64,000 nucleotides of DNA from Microterricola viridarii (GCF_900104895.1 NZ_LT629742.1:2418001-2482000); one strand, 5' to 3'. Counted from the first letter of the stretch, positions 16,773-26,139 are shown. Numbers and translations are program-made. The notes: generated by a model not told the origin, from the sequence alone.

Positions 16773-19700
16773 CTAAACCCGAAGCACGGCTCCCGAAAGT
16801 GGTCGATGAGCAGTCACCAGCTGCGCTCCGAACTGACCGGAATCTTGTTGCGCGAGTGCGCTTGCCACCTCCATTGCGGCCCGCGCTCGTCCGGCATCGA
16901 TCGCTTGAATGTCGGTCGCAGGCGCGGCTCCCAGCGGCCGCGCACTCGAGATTCCGTACCGCTCACGATATGCAGCGACGATGCGTGCACTACGCCGCCA
17001 AACGGCCTGACTCGAGGACCGCACTGGTGGGGAACCGAGGCTCCGGATCCACGCTTCCCTGCCGTCAATCGCCTTCCGAACCAGTGCATCCGCCCGCGCT
17101 TCGATGAGGCGGTGGCGCTCCGCCAAGGCCAGGGCATACTCGGTCGGCATCGGCCCGTCGGCTAGTGGGATCAAACCCGCGATCAGCCGTGGCGCGTTCC
17201 GCGTGCGGGCTGCACCGGCATTCCTTACACCCACCCTCATGATTCGGGCGCGGAGCACAGCGGCGATGTCTTGCGCATCGTCGAAGCCACGCGCACGCAC
17301 GACTCGCCCAAGCAAGCTCTCGACGTTCGAGTGGTGAGCTTCTGCCCTACGCAGTTCTGCTCCCAACGACCCGAAGGCGTCGGAGGCGATGGCGGATGCC
17401 GCTTGCTCGGCGCTGAGGCCGCTCCCCTGCACCAGCGCGGCCCACCGTTCATGTTGGGCGGATGCCGCAATCGTCTCGTACTCGGCCGTAAGCTGCGCAA
17501 TTGAACCCCAGCCGTCCTGCTCGGCCGCAAGCGTCTCGTGCGCGGACGGATCGGAACTGACATGCTGCAGCACCCCGGCCAGAACGCTGCGCCCGGTCGG
17601 TACGACCTCATCTCCCGGCAGCGGCGCACTATGCACGGCATCGGGCCGCTCAATCGCGACGTATGCGGTGTTCGAGTCACGCCCACGAGTCATCGCCACG
17701 TAGAAGCTTTCCCTCGTCCCTCCCGGTGCAACCACCACGTGGGCGGTGTCGGTAGTGAGCCCCTGGGCGCGAAACGCACTCACGGCATAGCCCAGCTCAA
17801 CGTGGCGCTCCGCATACTCGCCCGGAAGCACGACCGTACTCCCCCACTGCCTGCCAAGCCTGCGCACTTCGAGCGCGCCGTTCCTCCGCACTGCCAGCAC
17901 CGTCCAGCGGTCCCCATTTCGCACCCATGTCCCTGTCGCGCGCAGGTCTCGGTCGTTGCGGCGGGTGATGATCGTGTCACCGACTGCCGCGGCCGTGCCG
18001 TCATGCAGGGCGGTCTCGCGGCGGGCATCGATGCGGCCGGCCAGGATGCCGTCGGCGCGGGCCCGCGCGTTCAGCGCAGCGAGGGCTTCGTTCGAGCCGC
18101 TCACCAGCACGCTGACTTTGGCGGCGCGGGTGTCCTCCCGCCACGCGACGTAGGCGGCATCCGCCATGTCGTCGGCGCTGCCTTCGTGCACGCGACCGTG
18201 GGCGACGTAATCGTCGACGGCCTCGGTATTTCCGTGACGCAGTTCGAGCGAAGCCGCGCGCTCCCACTCCTGGGTGAATCGGCGCACCTCCAGGAGCTCC
18301 GGCGCATCCGTGCGGTCGTGAACGAGCAGCGCGAAGGCGCCGCCTGCATCGGCCGACTGCAGCTGGGCATGGTCGCCGACGAGCAGCACTTTCGCCCCGG
18401 CACCCGAAGCAAGGCGTGTGATGCGATCCAATGCCATGGTGCCGGCCAGGGACGCCTCATCGATGATCACCAGCTGGCCAGACTCGAAGGTCGTACCGTG
18501 CGTGAGGTGGTTCTGCCACCACATCGCCAGGTTCTCCGTCGGGATGCCGAGGTCCTGGGCGAGCACGCCCGCTGCCGCCGCGGACGGCGCGAGGCCCAGC
18601 ACCGAGCCCGGCCCGCGTTGCGCCTCCCAGGCATGACGCAGCGCACTCATCGTGGTCGTCTTCCCGGCTCCGGCCGGGCCCACCAACACGTCGAGCACAT
18701 GACCCGAGCCGGCAACGGCTATCACGGCTCTGAGCTGGTCATCGCCCAGGGCATCCCAGCCGCCGGCCGCCCGGCGCACGCTCTCCGTTGGCGCCATCGC
18801 TGTCACACGCGGCCCCGATGTATCCGCGCCGCGCTGCAACAACCGGGTCTCCGCATCGAGCAACTCCGTCGAGCTGAACACGGTGGAGTACCGGGGGCGG
18901 AAGACCGATGTGCCATCCTCACGACGAAAAGCGGCCGGGCTTGTTGCGAGCTCGGGCGGAGAGAGCCGCAGTGAGGCTTGTTCCGCCGCGGCAACGACGC
19001 GCTCGATCACCTGTTCCCGGTCGGATGCCGTCGCGAATCGGAAGCCCATGGTCTGACGGGCCGCCTCCGCGAGGAGATTCCAATGCCGCCATGTGGAGCG
19101 CTTCTCGCTGACCGCGCCCATCACGCTCCGCCCGATTGTATTGAACGCAGTGGCCGGCAGTTCGTCCGCCCGCAAGGTCGATGCCACCGGGGTGGATGTC
19201 GCGCTCTTCGCCCACTGCCCTGCGTCCGCTCCGAGGACGCGGTTTGCCTGCTGGCGCCACGTCGCGGTGAGCTCCGCCAGCGAATGCACCTCCTTCGCGG
19301 GCCGGGTCGCGAGAGTCGCTTGAGCGCGGAGCTTCATGACCGTCGTGGGCTTCGGGCGGTGCCCATGCGCGCTCACAAAAGCACTGATCAGTCGGTCGGT
19401 CTCCTCATCGATGTGCTTGGCCCGGGTCGAGAACTCGGCGACGAGCGCTACCGGCACGGAACTGATCGCCCAGGTCGGGTTACGGTCACGGCCCCGCTCG
19501 CGTTTCTCCCACTGCACCCCGAGGGCACGGGTGAGAGCGTCCGCGAACAGCGTCTCGTGCAGCTCCGACAGGGCGACGACCGCGCCGTGCAGGGGCCGAC
19601 CATCGAGGGAGCGCCACTTGCCGTCGAGCACGGTCCGCACCTTGTTGCTCACCACGACGTGGGTGTGCAGGTGCGGGTCGCCCGCCCTACTGTCGAAATG

Positions 19701-20333
19701 GTCGAACGCCGTCGCGATCAGCCCCGACACATCGACCTGCGCGGCAGCCCCGTTGCCGGCCGTCGCACCCGTCCGGGTCGCAGCGACCTCGCGTTCCATG
19801 AACGCCACTACGTCGGCCACCGCCTCGTGGTGCGCTCGTGCGATGATGGCCTGCGTCGGCGCATCTGCGATGCCCCACAAGATGCTCGCCGACTTCGGAA
19901 TCGAAAAGGTGAAGTCGTAGCCCGCAACTGCGCGGCGCACGCATGCGGCCTCAGGCTGGCCTGTGACCGGCTCTGCTGCCACGGGCTCAGTTGGACCAAG
20001 CACGGTCTGGGCCTCGGTGGTTGGCGCACCGTTCCGCGCAGCAGCGGAGTAGGCCGGGTATGCCCGACCCAGTTGTTCACCGCTCACGGGATCGCGACCC
20101 AAACCGATAAGCAGCTGCAGCTGCCGTTCTGTGACCGCGTCGCCCCGTCGGATGCCGCCGCTTCCCAGTCCGGAAACACCGCCGCCCATCCACAGCCCGG
20201 GCGGGGTTCCCTTGGCGCTGTAGTAGCGGGTCAGCGGTGTCGACAGCGAACGGTCTCCGTCACCAGCGGCGATCGTGCGAAGCAGGTACTTGTATCCGTC
20301 CCCCGCGCTCATCACACGCATCGACACCGTCAC
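16773..20333 (-). CDS. MobF-family relaxase/helicase (TraA/TrwC-like)
   Basis: A 1186-residue conjugative relaxase that nicks one strand at the origin of transfer and unwinds it. The TrwC domain has the catalytic tyrosine pair in TRYYSAKGTPPG (Tyr37/Tyr38) and the three-histidine metal site DHFDSRAGDPHLHTH (His212 and His221-225). A RecD/TraI-like helicase follows, with Walker A VGPAGAGKTT (551-560), Walker B VIIDEA, and the UvrD-like motif AFRAQGLTTDTAHVV then VAMTRGRDS. Start: GTG at 20333 with GGAGGTGG upstream gives the usual family N-terminus (TVSMRVMSAGDGYKYLLRT). Confidence 0.95.
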   Translation of the reverse strand: MTVSMRVMSAGDGYKYLLRTIAAGDGDRSLSTPLTRYYSAKGTPPGLWMGGGVSGLGSGGIRRGDAVTERQLQLLIGLGRDPVSGEQLGRAYPAYSAAARNGAPTTEAQTVLGPTEPVAAEPVTGQPEAACVRRAVAGYDFTFSIPKSASILWGIADAPTQAIIARAHHEAVADVVAFMEREVAATRTGATAGNGAAAQVDVSGLIATAFDHFDSRAGDPHLHTHVVVSNKVRTVLDGKWRSLDGRPLHGAVVALSELHETLFADALTRALGVQWEKRERGRDRNPTWAISSVPVALVAEFSTRAKHIDEETDRLISAFVSAHGHRPKPTTVMKLRAQATLATRPAKEVHSLAELTATWRQQANRVLGADAGQWAKSATSTPVASTLRADELPATAFNTIGRSVMGAVSEKRSTWRHWNLLAEAARQTMGFRFATASDREQVIERVVAAAEQASLRLSPPELATSPAAFRREDGTSVFRPRYSTVFSSTELLDAETRLLQRGADTSGPRVTAMAPTESVRRAAGGWDALGDDQLRAVIAVAGSGHVLDVLVGPAGAGKTTTMSALRHAWEAQRGPGSVLGLAPSAAAAGVLAQDLGIPTENLAMWWQNHLTHGTTFESGQLVIIDEASLAGTMALDRITRLASGAGAKVLLVGDHAQLQSADAGGAFALLVHDRTDAPELLEVRRFTQEWERAASLELRHGNTEAVDDYVAHGRVHEGSADDMADAAYVAWREDTRAAKVSVLVSGSNEALAALNARARADGILAGRIDARRETALHDGTAAAVGDTIITRRNDRDLRATGTWVRNGDRWTVLAVRRNGALEVRRLGRQWGSTVVLPGEYAERHVELGYAVSAFRAQGLTTDTAHVVVAPGGTRESFYVAMTRGRDSNTAYVAIERPDAVHSAPLPGDEVVPTGRSVLAGVLQHVSSDPSAHETLAAEQDGWGSIAQLTAEYETIAASAQHERWAALVQGSGLSAEQAASAIASDAFGSLGAELRRAEAHHSNVESLLGRVVRARGFDDAQDIAAVLRARIMRVGVRNAGAARTRNAPRLIAGLIPLADGPMPTEYALALAERHRLIEARADALVRKAIDGREAWIRSLGSPPVRSSSQAVWRRSARIVAAYRERYGISSARPLGAAPATDIQAIDAGRARAAMEVASALAQQDSGQFGAQLVTAHRPLSGAVLRV

Positions 20334-20650
20334 CGCGCCACCTCCGCCATCACAGAGGAGGTGCGCTACCTCGATCTGCAAGAGGCGTGGGCCGACCAAT
20401 GAGAACGCGGAAGCTCGAGGCGTTGCAATCACATCCCGCCGACGGCGACGCCCTGAGTCGCGACTGTCGAGTCTCGCCACAGGAACGAGCCCTTGTCCGG
20501 CCTAACGAGTCGAAGCGTCCGGGCCCCTTTCGCCGCTGGAGACCGCCCGTCCATTGGCCGGGTAGGCGCCTGACAAGTCAGTACAACGAGGCGGTCCGGA
20601 AAGATCTTCGATCCTCAGTACTCTGAGAAGTCACGCCTGAAAGGAACCCA
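20334..20650. other. Intergenic region upstream of the relaxase; candidate oriT location
   Basis: About 320 bases between two divergent transcription units. The relaxase ribosome-binding site is at the left edge. Short inverted repeats are present (for example CTGAC-AA-GTCAG near 20570-20582 and CTCAG-TACT-CTGAG near 20614-20627). MobF oriT sites usually lie beside the relaxase gene, so this is the best place to look, but I recognise no specific nic sequence. Confidence 0.35.
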
Positions 20651-20770
20651 ATGAAGAGTGACCGATCGCATGCACCTCATGTCATCGTCGAACGATGCGG
20701 CGCCGACAGTAGGGAAGTCGTATTTTCTGACTCGATCGTCGAAGTAACGCTCGACACGACAAAGGCCTGA
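20651..20770 (+). CDS. 39-residue hypothetical protein upstream of OLD nuclease
   Basis: A very short frame beginning ATG at 20651 with AAAGGAACCC just upstream, a convincing ribosome-binding site. The 39-residue product ends VVFSDSIVEVTLDTTKA and has no recognisable domain or signal peptide. Its stop is four bases before the start of the OLD-family ATPase gene, so the two are almost certainly translated from one message. It could be a small partner or inhibitor of the nuclease, or a leader peptide; nothing in the sequence separates these. Confidence 0.55.
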   Translation: MKSDRSHAPHVIVERCGADSREVVFSDSIVEVTLDTTKA

Positions 20771-20774
20771 GTGA

Positions 20775-22511
20775 ATGTCGATTCAACACGGCATCCACGT
20801 GACCAAGGTCAGGATCGAGAAGTTTCGTGCGATTGGGAAAGCGGAAGTCGAGCTCCAGGAGGCAACTGCTCTCGTTGGGCAGAACGGCTCAGGAAAATCG
20901 TCGGTTCTCCGGGCGCTGAACTCCTTCTTCAATTTTGAGGAGGAGAGGGCTGACTTCGAGGCGGGAAGACATGCATATCAGAAGGGAACGGGAAGCACCA
21001 TCGAGCTGACAATCACGGGGCTCGCATCCGATCCCGCGCTCCCATACGTGCAGCCCGGCGGCACGACTCTTAGGGCACAGTTCAAGTTCACTCGTCTGAA
21101 AGCTTCGTGGCACGTTTATACCGGTGGCCGATGGCAAAAGGCACCCGACGGTTTCCGCGACGCGTTGCGAAAGCAGATTTCCTTTGCCTTGATTCCCACT
21201 CGGCGTGATCACGAGGTCGCGCACGGCGCAGAACACGGTCTACTCGGTCGCGCAGCAGGAGAGTGGATCGCCGCCAATAGGCAGCGGGATCGAGTAAGCC
21301 CGAGACTCGTTGAGATCGGGGCTTCCTTCAAGAAGAACGCGCTCACTGGGTTCCAGAAACAGCTTCGCCAAGTCGCCCCGATGAACGGTCCCTTCAGTTT
21401 TGAGTTGGAGTTCTCCACCGACCCGGACTACCGACTACTTCTTCCGAACCTAGCGTTGACGGTGCGGGAAGGAGGCCAGTCCATACGGCTTGAAGACAGC
21501 GGGTCCGGAACTCAGAGTATTGCCATCTTCGCTCTCTACGCATATCTCGCAGAACTAGAGGGCAAGGCGTTCATTATTGGAATGGAGGAACCGGAACAAA
21601 ACCTCCACCCTCAGGCGCAACGACAGCTCATGGCACACCTTGTCGGCATGGGTCTGCAAGTAGTGTTCACAACACACTCACCCACGATTGTGGACACCCT
21701 TGAGCACGAGCAGGTCATTCTGTGTCGGCGCGTAATTGGGAAGTCTCGCGGATTGGAGTCGCAACTCACCCAGGTGGGGTCAAACTTCTTCACGAGATAC
21801 GGGATTGATCGAGCTAGCTACTACCGATTCCATCGAAGACTGAACTCTGAGTTCTTGTTTGCGGACTTTGTCGTAGTCGTTGAGGGTCCGGCCGACACGG
21901 CGGTAGTCAACACACTGATGCAGGATGCTGGGGTGGATACCGCCGAACTGGGAATGAACATTGTGACCCTTGGCGGCGTTACGTCTATCGCCCACATGTA
22001 CTACCTCATGCGGGAGCTTGACATCGCATCTGCATACGTAGTCGACAAGGACTATTTCCTGCCGTACAGCAAGTCTGATCGGGCGGCCAGTTTGGACAGC
22101 GCTGGATACCCGCAGTATCAATCTGTTGCCAAGTCCGGGACCCTCCTTCCGGTACTTTTCCCCAAAACCTCGGATCAGGCCACCCTCACAAGGCACCTTC
22201 ACCGAAACCATGCAGAGGCCATGAAGATGTTGCGGCCCCTAGGGTTCTTCTGTTTTCGCTATGCACTTGAGGTGGACCTTGTGGCGGCGCAGAAGCCGCG
22301 GGCGAAGATGTTCGCGAGTTTGAAGGTTGCGGCTAGTGACCAAAACGAAAAGCATCTTCTCACCAAACGATATGCATCCAAAGGAATCAAGAGTCTCGAG
22401 GTGATCGTTGATGCCATTACAGGCATTCCACCAGTGGCTCTTCCGAACTCGTATAAGGCTCTCCGTCGTGAGCTCCCCCTGATGGCGCAGGCCGCGCGCA
22501 AACGCCCTTGA
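20775..22511 (+). CDS. OLD-family ATPase with TOPRIM nuclease domain
   Basis: A 578-residue protein of the overcoming-lysogenization-defect family, which couples an ABC/SMC-type ATPase to a TOPRIM nuclease and often serves in phage defence. Walker A is VGQNGSGKSSVL (35-43 core), the signature is EDSGSGTQSI (~240-249), Walker B ends in Glu271-Glu272 (IIGMEEPEQNLHP) and the switch histidine is His301 (TTHSPT). The TOPRIM domain has Glu370 (VVVEGPADTAVV) and DKD at 424-426. No GajB-type helicase or AriB gene adjoins it, so it appears to be a stand-alone (class 1) OLD protein with only the 39-codon frame upstream. Confidence 0.88.
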   Translation: MSIQHGIHVTKVRIEKFRAIGKAEVELQEATALVGQNGSGKSSVLRALNSFFNFEEERADFEAGRHAYQKGTGSTIELTITGLASDPALPYVQPGGTTLRAQFKFTRLKASWHVYTGGRWQKAPDGFRDALRKQISFALIPTRRDHEVAHGAEHGLLGRAAGEWIAANRQRDRVSPRLVEIGASFKKNALTGFQKQLRQVAPMNGPFSFELEFSTDPDYRLLLPNLALTVREGGQSIRLEDSGSGTQSIAIFALYAYLAELEGKAFIIGMEEPEQNLHPQAQRQLMAHLVGMGLQVVFTTHSPTIVDTLEHEQVILCRRVIGKSRGLESQLTQVGSNFFTRYGIDRASYYRFHRRLNSEFLFADFVVVVEGPADTAVVNTLMQDAGVDTAELGMNIVTLGGVTSIAHMYYLMRELDIASAYVVDKDYFLPYSKSDRAASLDSAGYPQYQSVAKSGTLLPVLFPKTSDQATLTRHLHRNHAEAMKMLRPLGFFCFRYALEVDLVAAQKPRAKMFASLKVAASDQNEKHLLTKRYASKGIKSLEVIVDAITGIPPVALPNSYKALRRELPLMAQAARKRP

Positions 22512-22667
22512 TTGAGCTGACAGCGAGCGGATCCTTCGGACGTGAGAGGCCGATGTCGCGCGTCGTGGAGCCGGAACTGCCCAGCGCGACTGATGCGCGA
22601 GGATACATCTATGGGCGCATAGACGCTTGCCAAGGGCGAATCTGTTTGGGAGGACTAACAGCTGCGA

Positions 22668-23831
22668 TCAACCTTTGGCATGTTCCGGTTCACCGCACGA
22701 TTCCAGGAACGAAAGAACGGCGACTCGCCACCGATCCCTGTCTGAGTTCCATGTCATTGCATGGTCTACGTGGAACTTTTGGAGCTGCACGAGGTCCGGG
22801 CGGCGATCGCGGAGGCGTGATGAGATCGCAAACGGCACCGACGTGTCGGTTGAACCATGCAGGATGAGAGTCGGGACGGCGAGTTCGTCGGCGCGCGCGG
22901 TCCAGTCAAAATCGCGCAGTCGAGCGCGACCGCCAGGGCCGGTGATGCGAGCGAGAAACCCGCTATCCAGCCAAGGGACAGCGAAAGTGCCTGCCCATGC
23001 TGGCAATCCCGACCGCACGCAATTCGCCTTGATCGTCGAAACCCAGTCAAGAACTGGCGATTCGAGCACGAGCCCGGCAACGACGCCGCGGAGTTCAGTG
23101 TCGACGGCGAGCTGCAGTGCGATCGCGGCGCCCATGGACCAGCCGAAGAGGACGATGCGGCTCGCACCATGCGCGAGCGCGTAGCGCACGGCATCCCGCA
23201 CGTCGTCGACTTCCGTGGCGCCCAATGTCGAACGACCTGACCCGACCGCCGGGCCTTCGCGGTCATTCCGGTACGTCACGACAAGTGACGTGAGCCCAGC
23301 ATCAGCGGCGACTTGTACGCCGCGAAGCGTCGCAGCGCGACTGCTCCCGAGCCCGTGGATATGGATCGCCCAGGTCGACGACGGCCCCCCTGCGGGGTTG
23401 ATGAGCCATGCGGGTGCCACGCCGACATCCGTCTCGATATCGACGTCCACTGCCTCGAGGCCGGCGTCTTCCGGGCTCGCGAAATAGATGCCACTCCAGG
23501 ATGCCCGCGAGCCGGATCTCACACTAGGGTCAAGCGGCCCCAGGACTTCGCGGCCAACAAGTGTTGGACCGTGGTCTTTGACTGCGCGCGACAGCCGCAC
23601 TAGGCCGCCACTTTCGAGCAGGAGACAGTAGGCGCCGGGCGCGGCAGTGCGTGGTGTGCGGTCGAGGAGAACGACCGGTCGCTCCCCCGACCTATCGACA
23701 CCTCGAATCGTGAGCTCATAGCGTCGCTCGCCGACGGAGGCAGTGAGGCGCCTCGCAATGACCAGGCCGAGGCCCCCCAAAGTTGCGCCGGCCGCAGCCG
23801 CCGCACTCGTGACCACCCAACCCAGCCTCAT
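22668..23831 (-). CDS. Alpha/beta hydrolase with N-terminal membrane anchor
   Basis: A 387-residue serine hydrolase. Residues ~5-27 are a hydrophobic N-terminal segment (VVTSAAAAAGATLGGLGLVI), either anchor or signal. The hydrolase core has the nucleophile elbow LFGWSMGAAIAL, an Asp in LHGSTDTSVP and the His in FHVDHAMTW. The oxyanion region is HIHGLGSSR. Its start overlaps the stop of the membrane protein gene upstream as ATGA, so it is the last gene of a four-gene unit starting with an EspR-like regulator. Substrate unknown; the fold suggests an esterase or lipase acting at the membrane. Confidence 0.85.
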   Translation of the reverse strand: MRLGWVVTSAAAAAGATLGGLGLVIARRLTASVGERRYELTIRGVDRSGERPVVLLDRTPRTAAPGAYCLLLESGGLVRLSRAVKDHGPTLVGREVLGPLDPSVRSGSRASWSGIYFASPEDAGLEAVDVDIETDVGVAPAWLINPAGGPSSTWAIHIHGLGSSRAATLRGVQVAADAGLTSLVVTYRNDREGPAVGSGRSTLGATEVDDVRDAVRYALAHGASRIVLFGWSMGAAIALQLAVDTELRGVVAGLVLESPVLDWVSTIKANCVRSGLPAWAGTFAVPWLDSGFLARITGPGGRARLRDFDWTARADELAVPTLILHGSTDTSVPFAISSRLRDRRPDLVQLQKFHVDHAMTWNSDRDRWRVAVLSFLESCGEPEHAKG

Positions 23832-24850
23832 GCGCGCTGCTGCCCGTCGACTATCTCAATCCTCGACATCGAACTGCTAGGTATGCCCGTCGAACTTGCT
23901 CCGAGGAGGTGCAGCTCGGCACGCTCAAGCAGCTGTCTCTCTCCTTCGCTCAGCTCGAACGACACCCGGGTATCGATCATCGCGTCACGGATCTCCACGA
24001 CATGGCGGTGAAGAAGAGTTTCGGGCTCGTCCGCGTTGAATGCAGCCGTCTCGTTCTGGCTGATGCCTGGCCGTAGCGCCGTCGCTGCAGCCCAGAGCGG
24101 ATCGAGCTCACGCACGAGCATCCGCGCTCTTTGTTCTCGCGAACGCGTCTGCATGGCCCGGGCCGCTGGCTGGCCGGCAAATCCCAGGCAGAGAAAAAGG
24201 AATGTCAAGAGGTTCAGCGGCCCATATGCCTCAGATACCGCCGACATCAGGCCCAGGTTGCCCGCCACGTGCGCAAGGTTCATCACGATGACGATCACGG
24301 CCAGCATGACTCCGAGGACGCTTCCGAGGAGGAGAGAAACGGATGGCAACCGCAGGGCACCCTCGTTGACACGGATTTGCCTCGCCGACAGCACCGCCAT
24401 CGCCGCAACCACAATTCCGTAGTAGAGGAAGTGGATTGTCGAGTAGGCAGCCGCGGCAGGCTGATTGCCCAGATCAAGCATGAAGTTCGTGGTGGTGGCG
24501 CCACGATCGATGAGGAAGAAGGTGACGACAGCGCACACGAAGGCGATCGCGAGCACGGCCCGCCCGAGTGCGAGTTGCACGGCTCGCGACTGGTGATCGG
24601 ATGCCCGGTTAACGCCGCGACCGAGGAAGAAGATGCCGACCATCAGGGCGAGATCGGCGACAAGCGTGACGAAGTTGGTGCCGCCCGCAAGACCGTCAAG
24701 CGTTTCGTAGACGGAGTCGATGTTCAGGGTCATCGCGATTGCGATGGTGAGCGCGGCGTAGGTGATGCTGCGTTCACCGCGCCCGCGCCGCAGAATGAGC
24801 AAGCTCGCGAGAAGCGTCCACATGAGGGCTGATACGAGAACTGGGATCAC
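23828..24850 (-). CDS. Seven-helix membrane protein, MAB_1171c-like
   Basis: A 340-residue integral membrane protein with about seven hydrophobic helices in the first 240 residues and a soluble C-terminal tail of ~100 residues (LDPLWAAATALRPGISQNE, then LHRHVVEIRDAMIDTR). This layout, including a DPLW...ALRP segment and an IRD motif, matches the actinobacterial MAB_1171c family annotated as putative transporters. Both ends overlap neighbouring genes as ATGA (ImmA/IrrE upstream, hydrolase downstream). The family is often beside XRE regulators and ImmA-type peptidases; its real activity is not established. Confidence 0.75.
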   Translation of the reverse strand: MIPVLVSALMWTLLASLLILRRGRGERSITYAALTIAIAMTLNIDSVYETLDGLAGGTNFVTLVADLALMVGIFFLGRGVNRASDHQSRAVQLALGRAVLAIAFVCAVVTFFLIDRGATTTNFMLDLGNQPAAAAYSTIHFLYYGIVVAAMAVLSARQIRVNEGALRLPSVSLLLGSVLGVMLAVIVIVMNLAHVAGNLGLMSAVSEAYGPLNLLTFLFLCLGFAGQPAARAMQTRSREQRARMLVRELDPLWAAATALRPGISQNETAAFNADEPETLLHRHVVEIRDAMIDTRVSFELSEGERQLLERAELHLLGASSTGIPSSSMSRIEIVDGQQRA

Positions 24851-25311
24851 CCGAAGATCTCCAGGAATTTGGAGCCGTGCATTGTCGAACCCCTGATGGC
24901 CGCGGCGAGCTTGTCGGCCAGTGACTCCGCCACGATCTCGTCGGCAGTGTCCAGATTCTGGCGCCGGAGAAGGCGCCGGCGTGTCTCGGACGGGATGTCG
25001 GGCAGGAGGACGTCGGGCATATCTGGATCATCATGGTTGCCGTGATTGAGCAGGATGTGCGCGAACTCGTGCAGCACGAACTGCTGCCGATGCAGCGCCG
25101 AGTCGCTGTGGGCGTGAAGCACCAGGTCCTCGGCGTCCGTCATCAGCCAAACAGCACAGAGCCCGTCGTGATCGCCGAGTTCAGCCAGTTCGATGATGCG
25201 CAGGCGGCGCTGGCGGCGCTCTTGCACCGCGCCAACCAGCTCGTCGAAGGAGAACGTGTCGCCGAGTGCGAGTTCGTCGAAAGCTGCCGACACGATCACG
25301 TCTGTGTTCAC
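24847..25311 (-). CDS. ImmA/IrrE-family metallopeptidase
   Basis: A 154-residue zinc metallopeptidase. The HExxH motif is HEFAH (His81, Glu82, His85) in QQFVLHEFAHILLNHG, with a downstream E (EIVAESLADKLAAAI) that can supply the third ligand. Enzymes of this family cleave a partner repressor in mobile elements. Start chosen at GTG 25311 because GAAGGGAAG precedes it; the frame is open further upstream but overlaps the regulator. It follows the EspR-like regulator gene, so cleavage or control of that protein is a reasonable inference. Confidence 0.85.
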   Translation of the reverse strand: MNTDVIVSAAFDELALGDTFSFDELVGAVQERRQRRLRIIELAELGDHDGLCAVWLMTDAEDLVLHAHSDSALHRQQFVLHEFAHILLNHGNHDDPDMPDVLLPDIPSETRRRLLRRQNLDTADEIVAESLADKLAAAIRGSTMHGSKFLEIFG

Positions 25312-25375
25312 GATGTCGTCACTTCCCTTCGGACGTGCCTGGATCCCCGCGTCCCCGGCGCACTCAGACAGCTGG

Positions 25376-25813
25376 CTATGTTTGGGCGATCTCCTCGTCG
25401 AGGAACTTGCTAATCGCCTGAAGCGCGTTGGGTGAGATGTCTCCCAAAGTGCGAGCCGCATACGACTTCACCCGCGCGGCGCGCATGGAACGCACCAGAT
25501 CGAGCTGTGCGCTCACCCGGGCGGGGGTTTCGGCCCCTTCCGCGCCCATCAGGAATGCGGGATCCACGTTGAAGAACTCGGCGAGGCCGTCGAAGAGCGC
25601 CTCATCCTGCACGTACCGATGGCCGTTCACCATGTACGTCCAGCGAGAGCGCGAGAGGTTGGACCCACGTTCCTCAAGAAATGCTGCGATCTGCGAAAAC
25701 GTCGGCTCGGCACCGGTCTCGGCGATCGCAACATCGAGCAAGAGCCGGAGGCGCTTGGCGAGGTCCTCCGCGGCGGCTTTGCTCTCTGCCTCGGTCAAGT
25801 CGCGGATCACCAT
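25376..25813 (-). CDS. EspR-like helix-turn-helix regulator
   Basis: A 145-residue DNA-binding protein. Residues ~38-90 (TFSQIAAFLEERGSNLSRS, then WTYMVNGHRYV and LFDGLAEFFNVDPAFLMG) form a XRE/EspR-type helix-turn-helix; EspR is the mycobacterial nucleoid-associated regulator of ESX-1. The C-terminal ~50 residues are likely a dimerisation helix. It heads the unit ImmA, membrane protein, hydrolase. Just upstream lie four copies of an AT-rich 8-14 bp inverted motif, the likely binding sites, shared with the divergent ArdC-primase operon. Confidence 0.8.
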   Translation of the reverse strand: MVIRDLTEAESKAAAEDLAKRLRLLLDVAIAETGAEPTFSQIAAFLEERGSNLSRSRWTYMVNGHRYVQDEALFDGLAEFFNVDPAFLMGAEGAETPARVSAQLDLVRSMRAARVKSYAARTLGDISPNALQAISKFLDEEIAQT

Positions 25814-25875
25814 TCACCACCTCTGGGTAGGCACACCACCATCATCAGCCCGCCGCAAATCGTAGAACATTGGGA

Positions 25876-25972
25876 ATGCTCAATTTACTCCTTGAGCATG
25901 CCCAAATCAAGGGTTGCGCATGCTCAATTCGAGTGTTAGAACGTATCCATCCACTGCATTGAGCATGCTCAA
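25876..25972. promoter_or_regulatory. Array of four TTGAGCATGC operator motifs
   Basis: The motif TTGAGCATGC or its complement occurs at 25876-25883 (ATGCTCAA), 25892-25901, 25918-25927 and as a perfect 14-bp palindrome TTGAGCATGCTCAA at 25959-25972. They lie between the divergent EspR-like regulator and the ArdC-like gene. The density and symmetry indicate a cooperative repressor site that controls ICE replication genes and the cargo operon together. Confidence 0.8.
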
Positions 25973-26139
25973 AGGGAGGCGCCAACACGTTCTAGTTGTA
26001 GCCACGGACTCCGCACCGCTGCCGCGTGCGGAGTCCGCGAAGTTCGCACTCTGCGCCCGGGCCAGCCGTGCGCAGCGGAGCACACCTATGTGTCGTCCAC
26101 GCCTCTTATGTGTGGCGACGACCCGGGAAGGTGATCGAT

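Noticed and set aside
20651-22511. Gabija or PARIS defence system
   Set aside because: The OLD-type protein fits GajA loosely, but there is no UvrD-like GajB next to it, and PARIS splits ATPase and TOPRIM between two proteins, while here they are fused.
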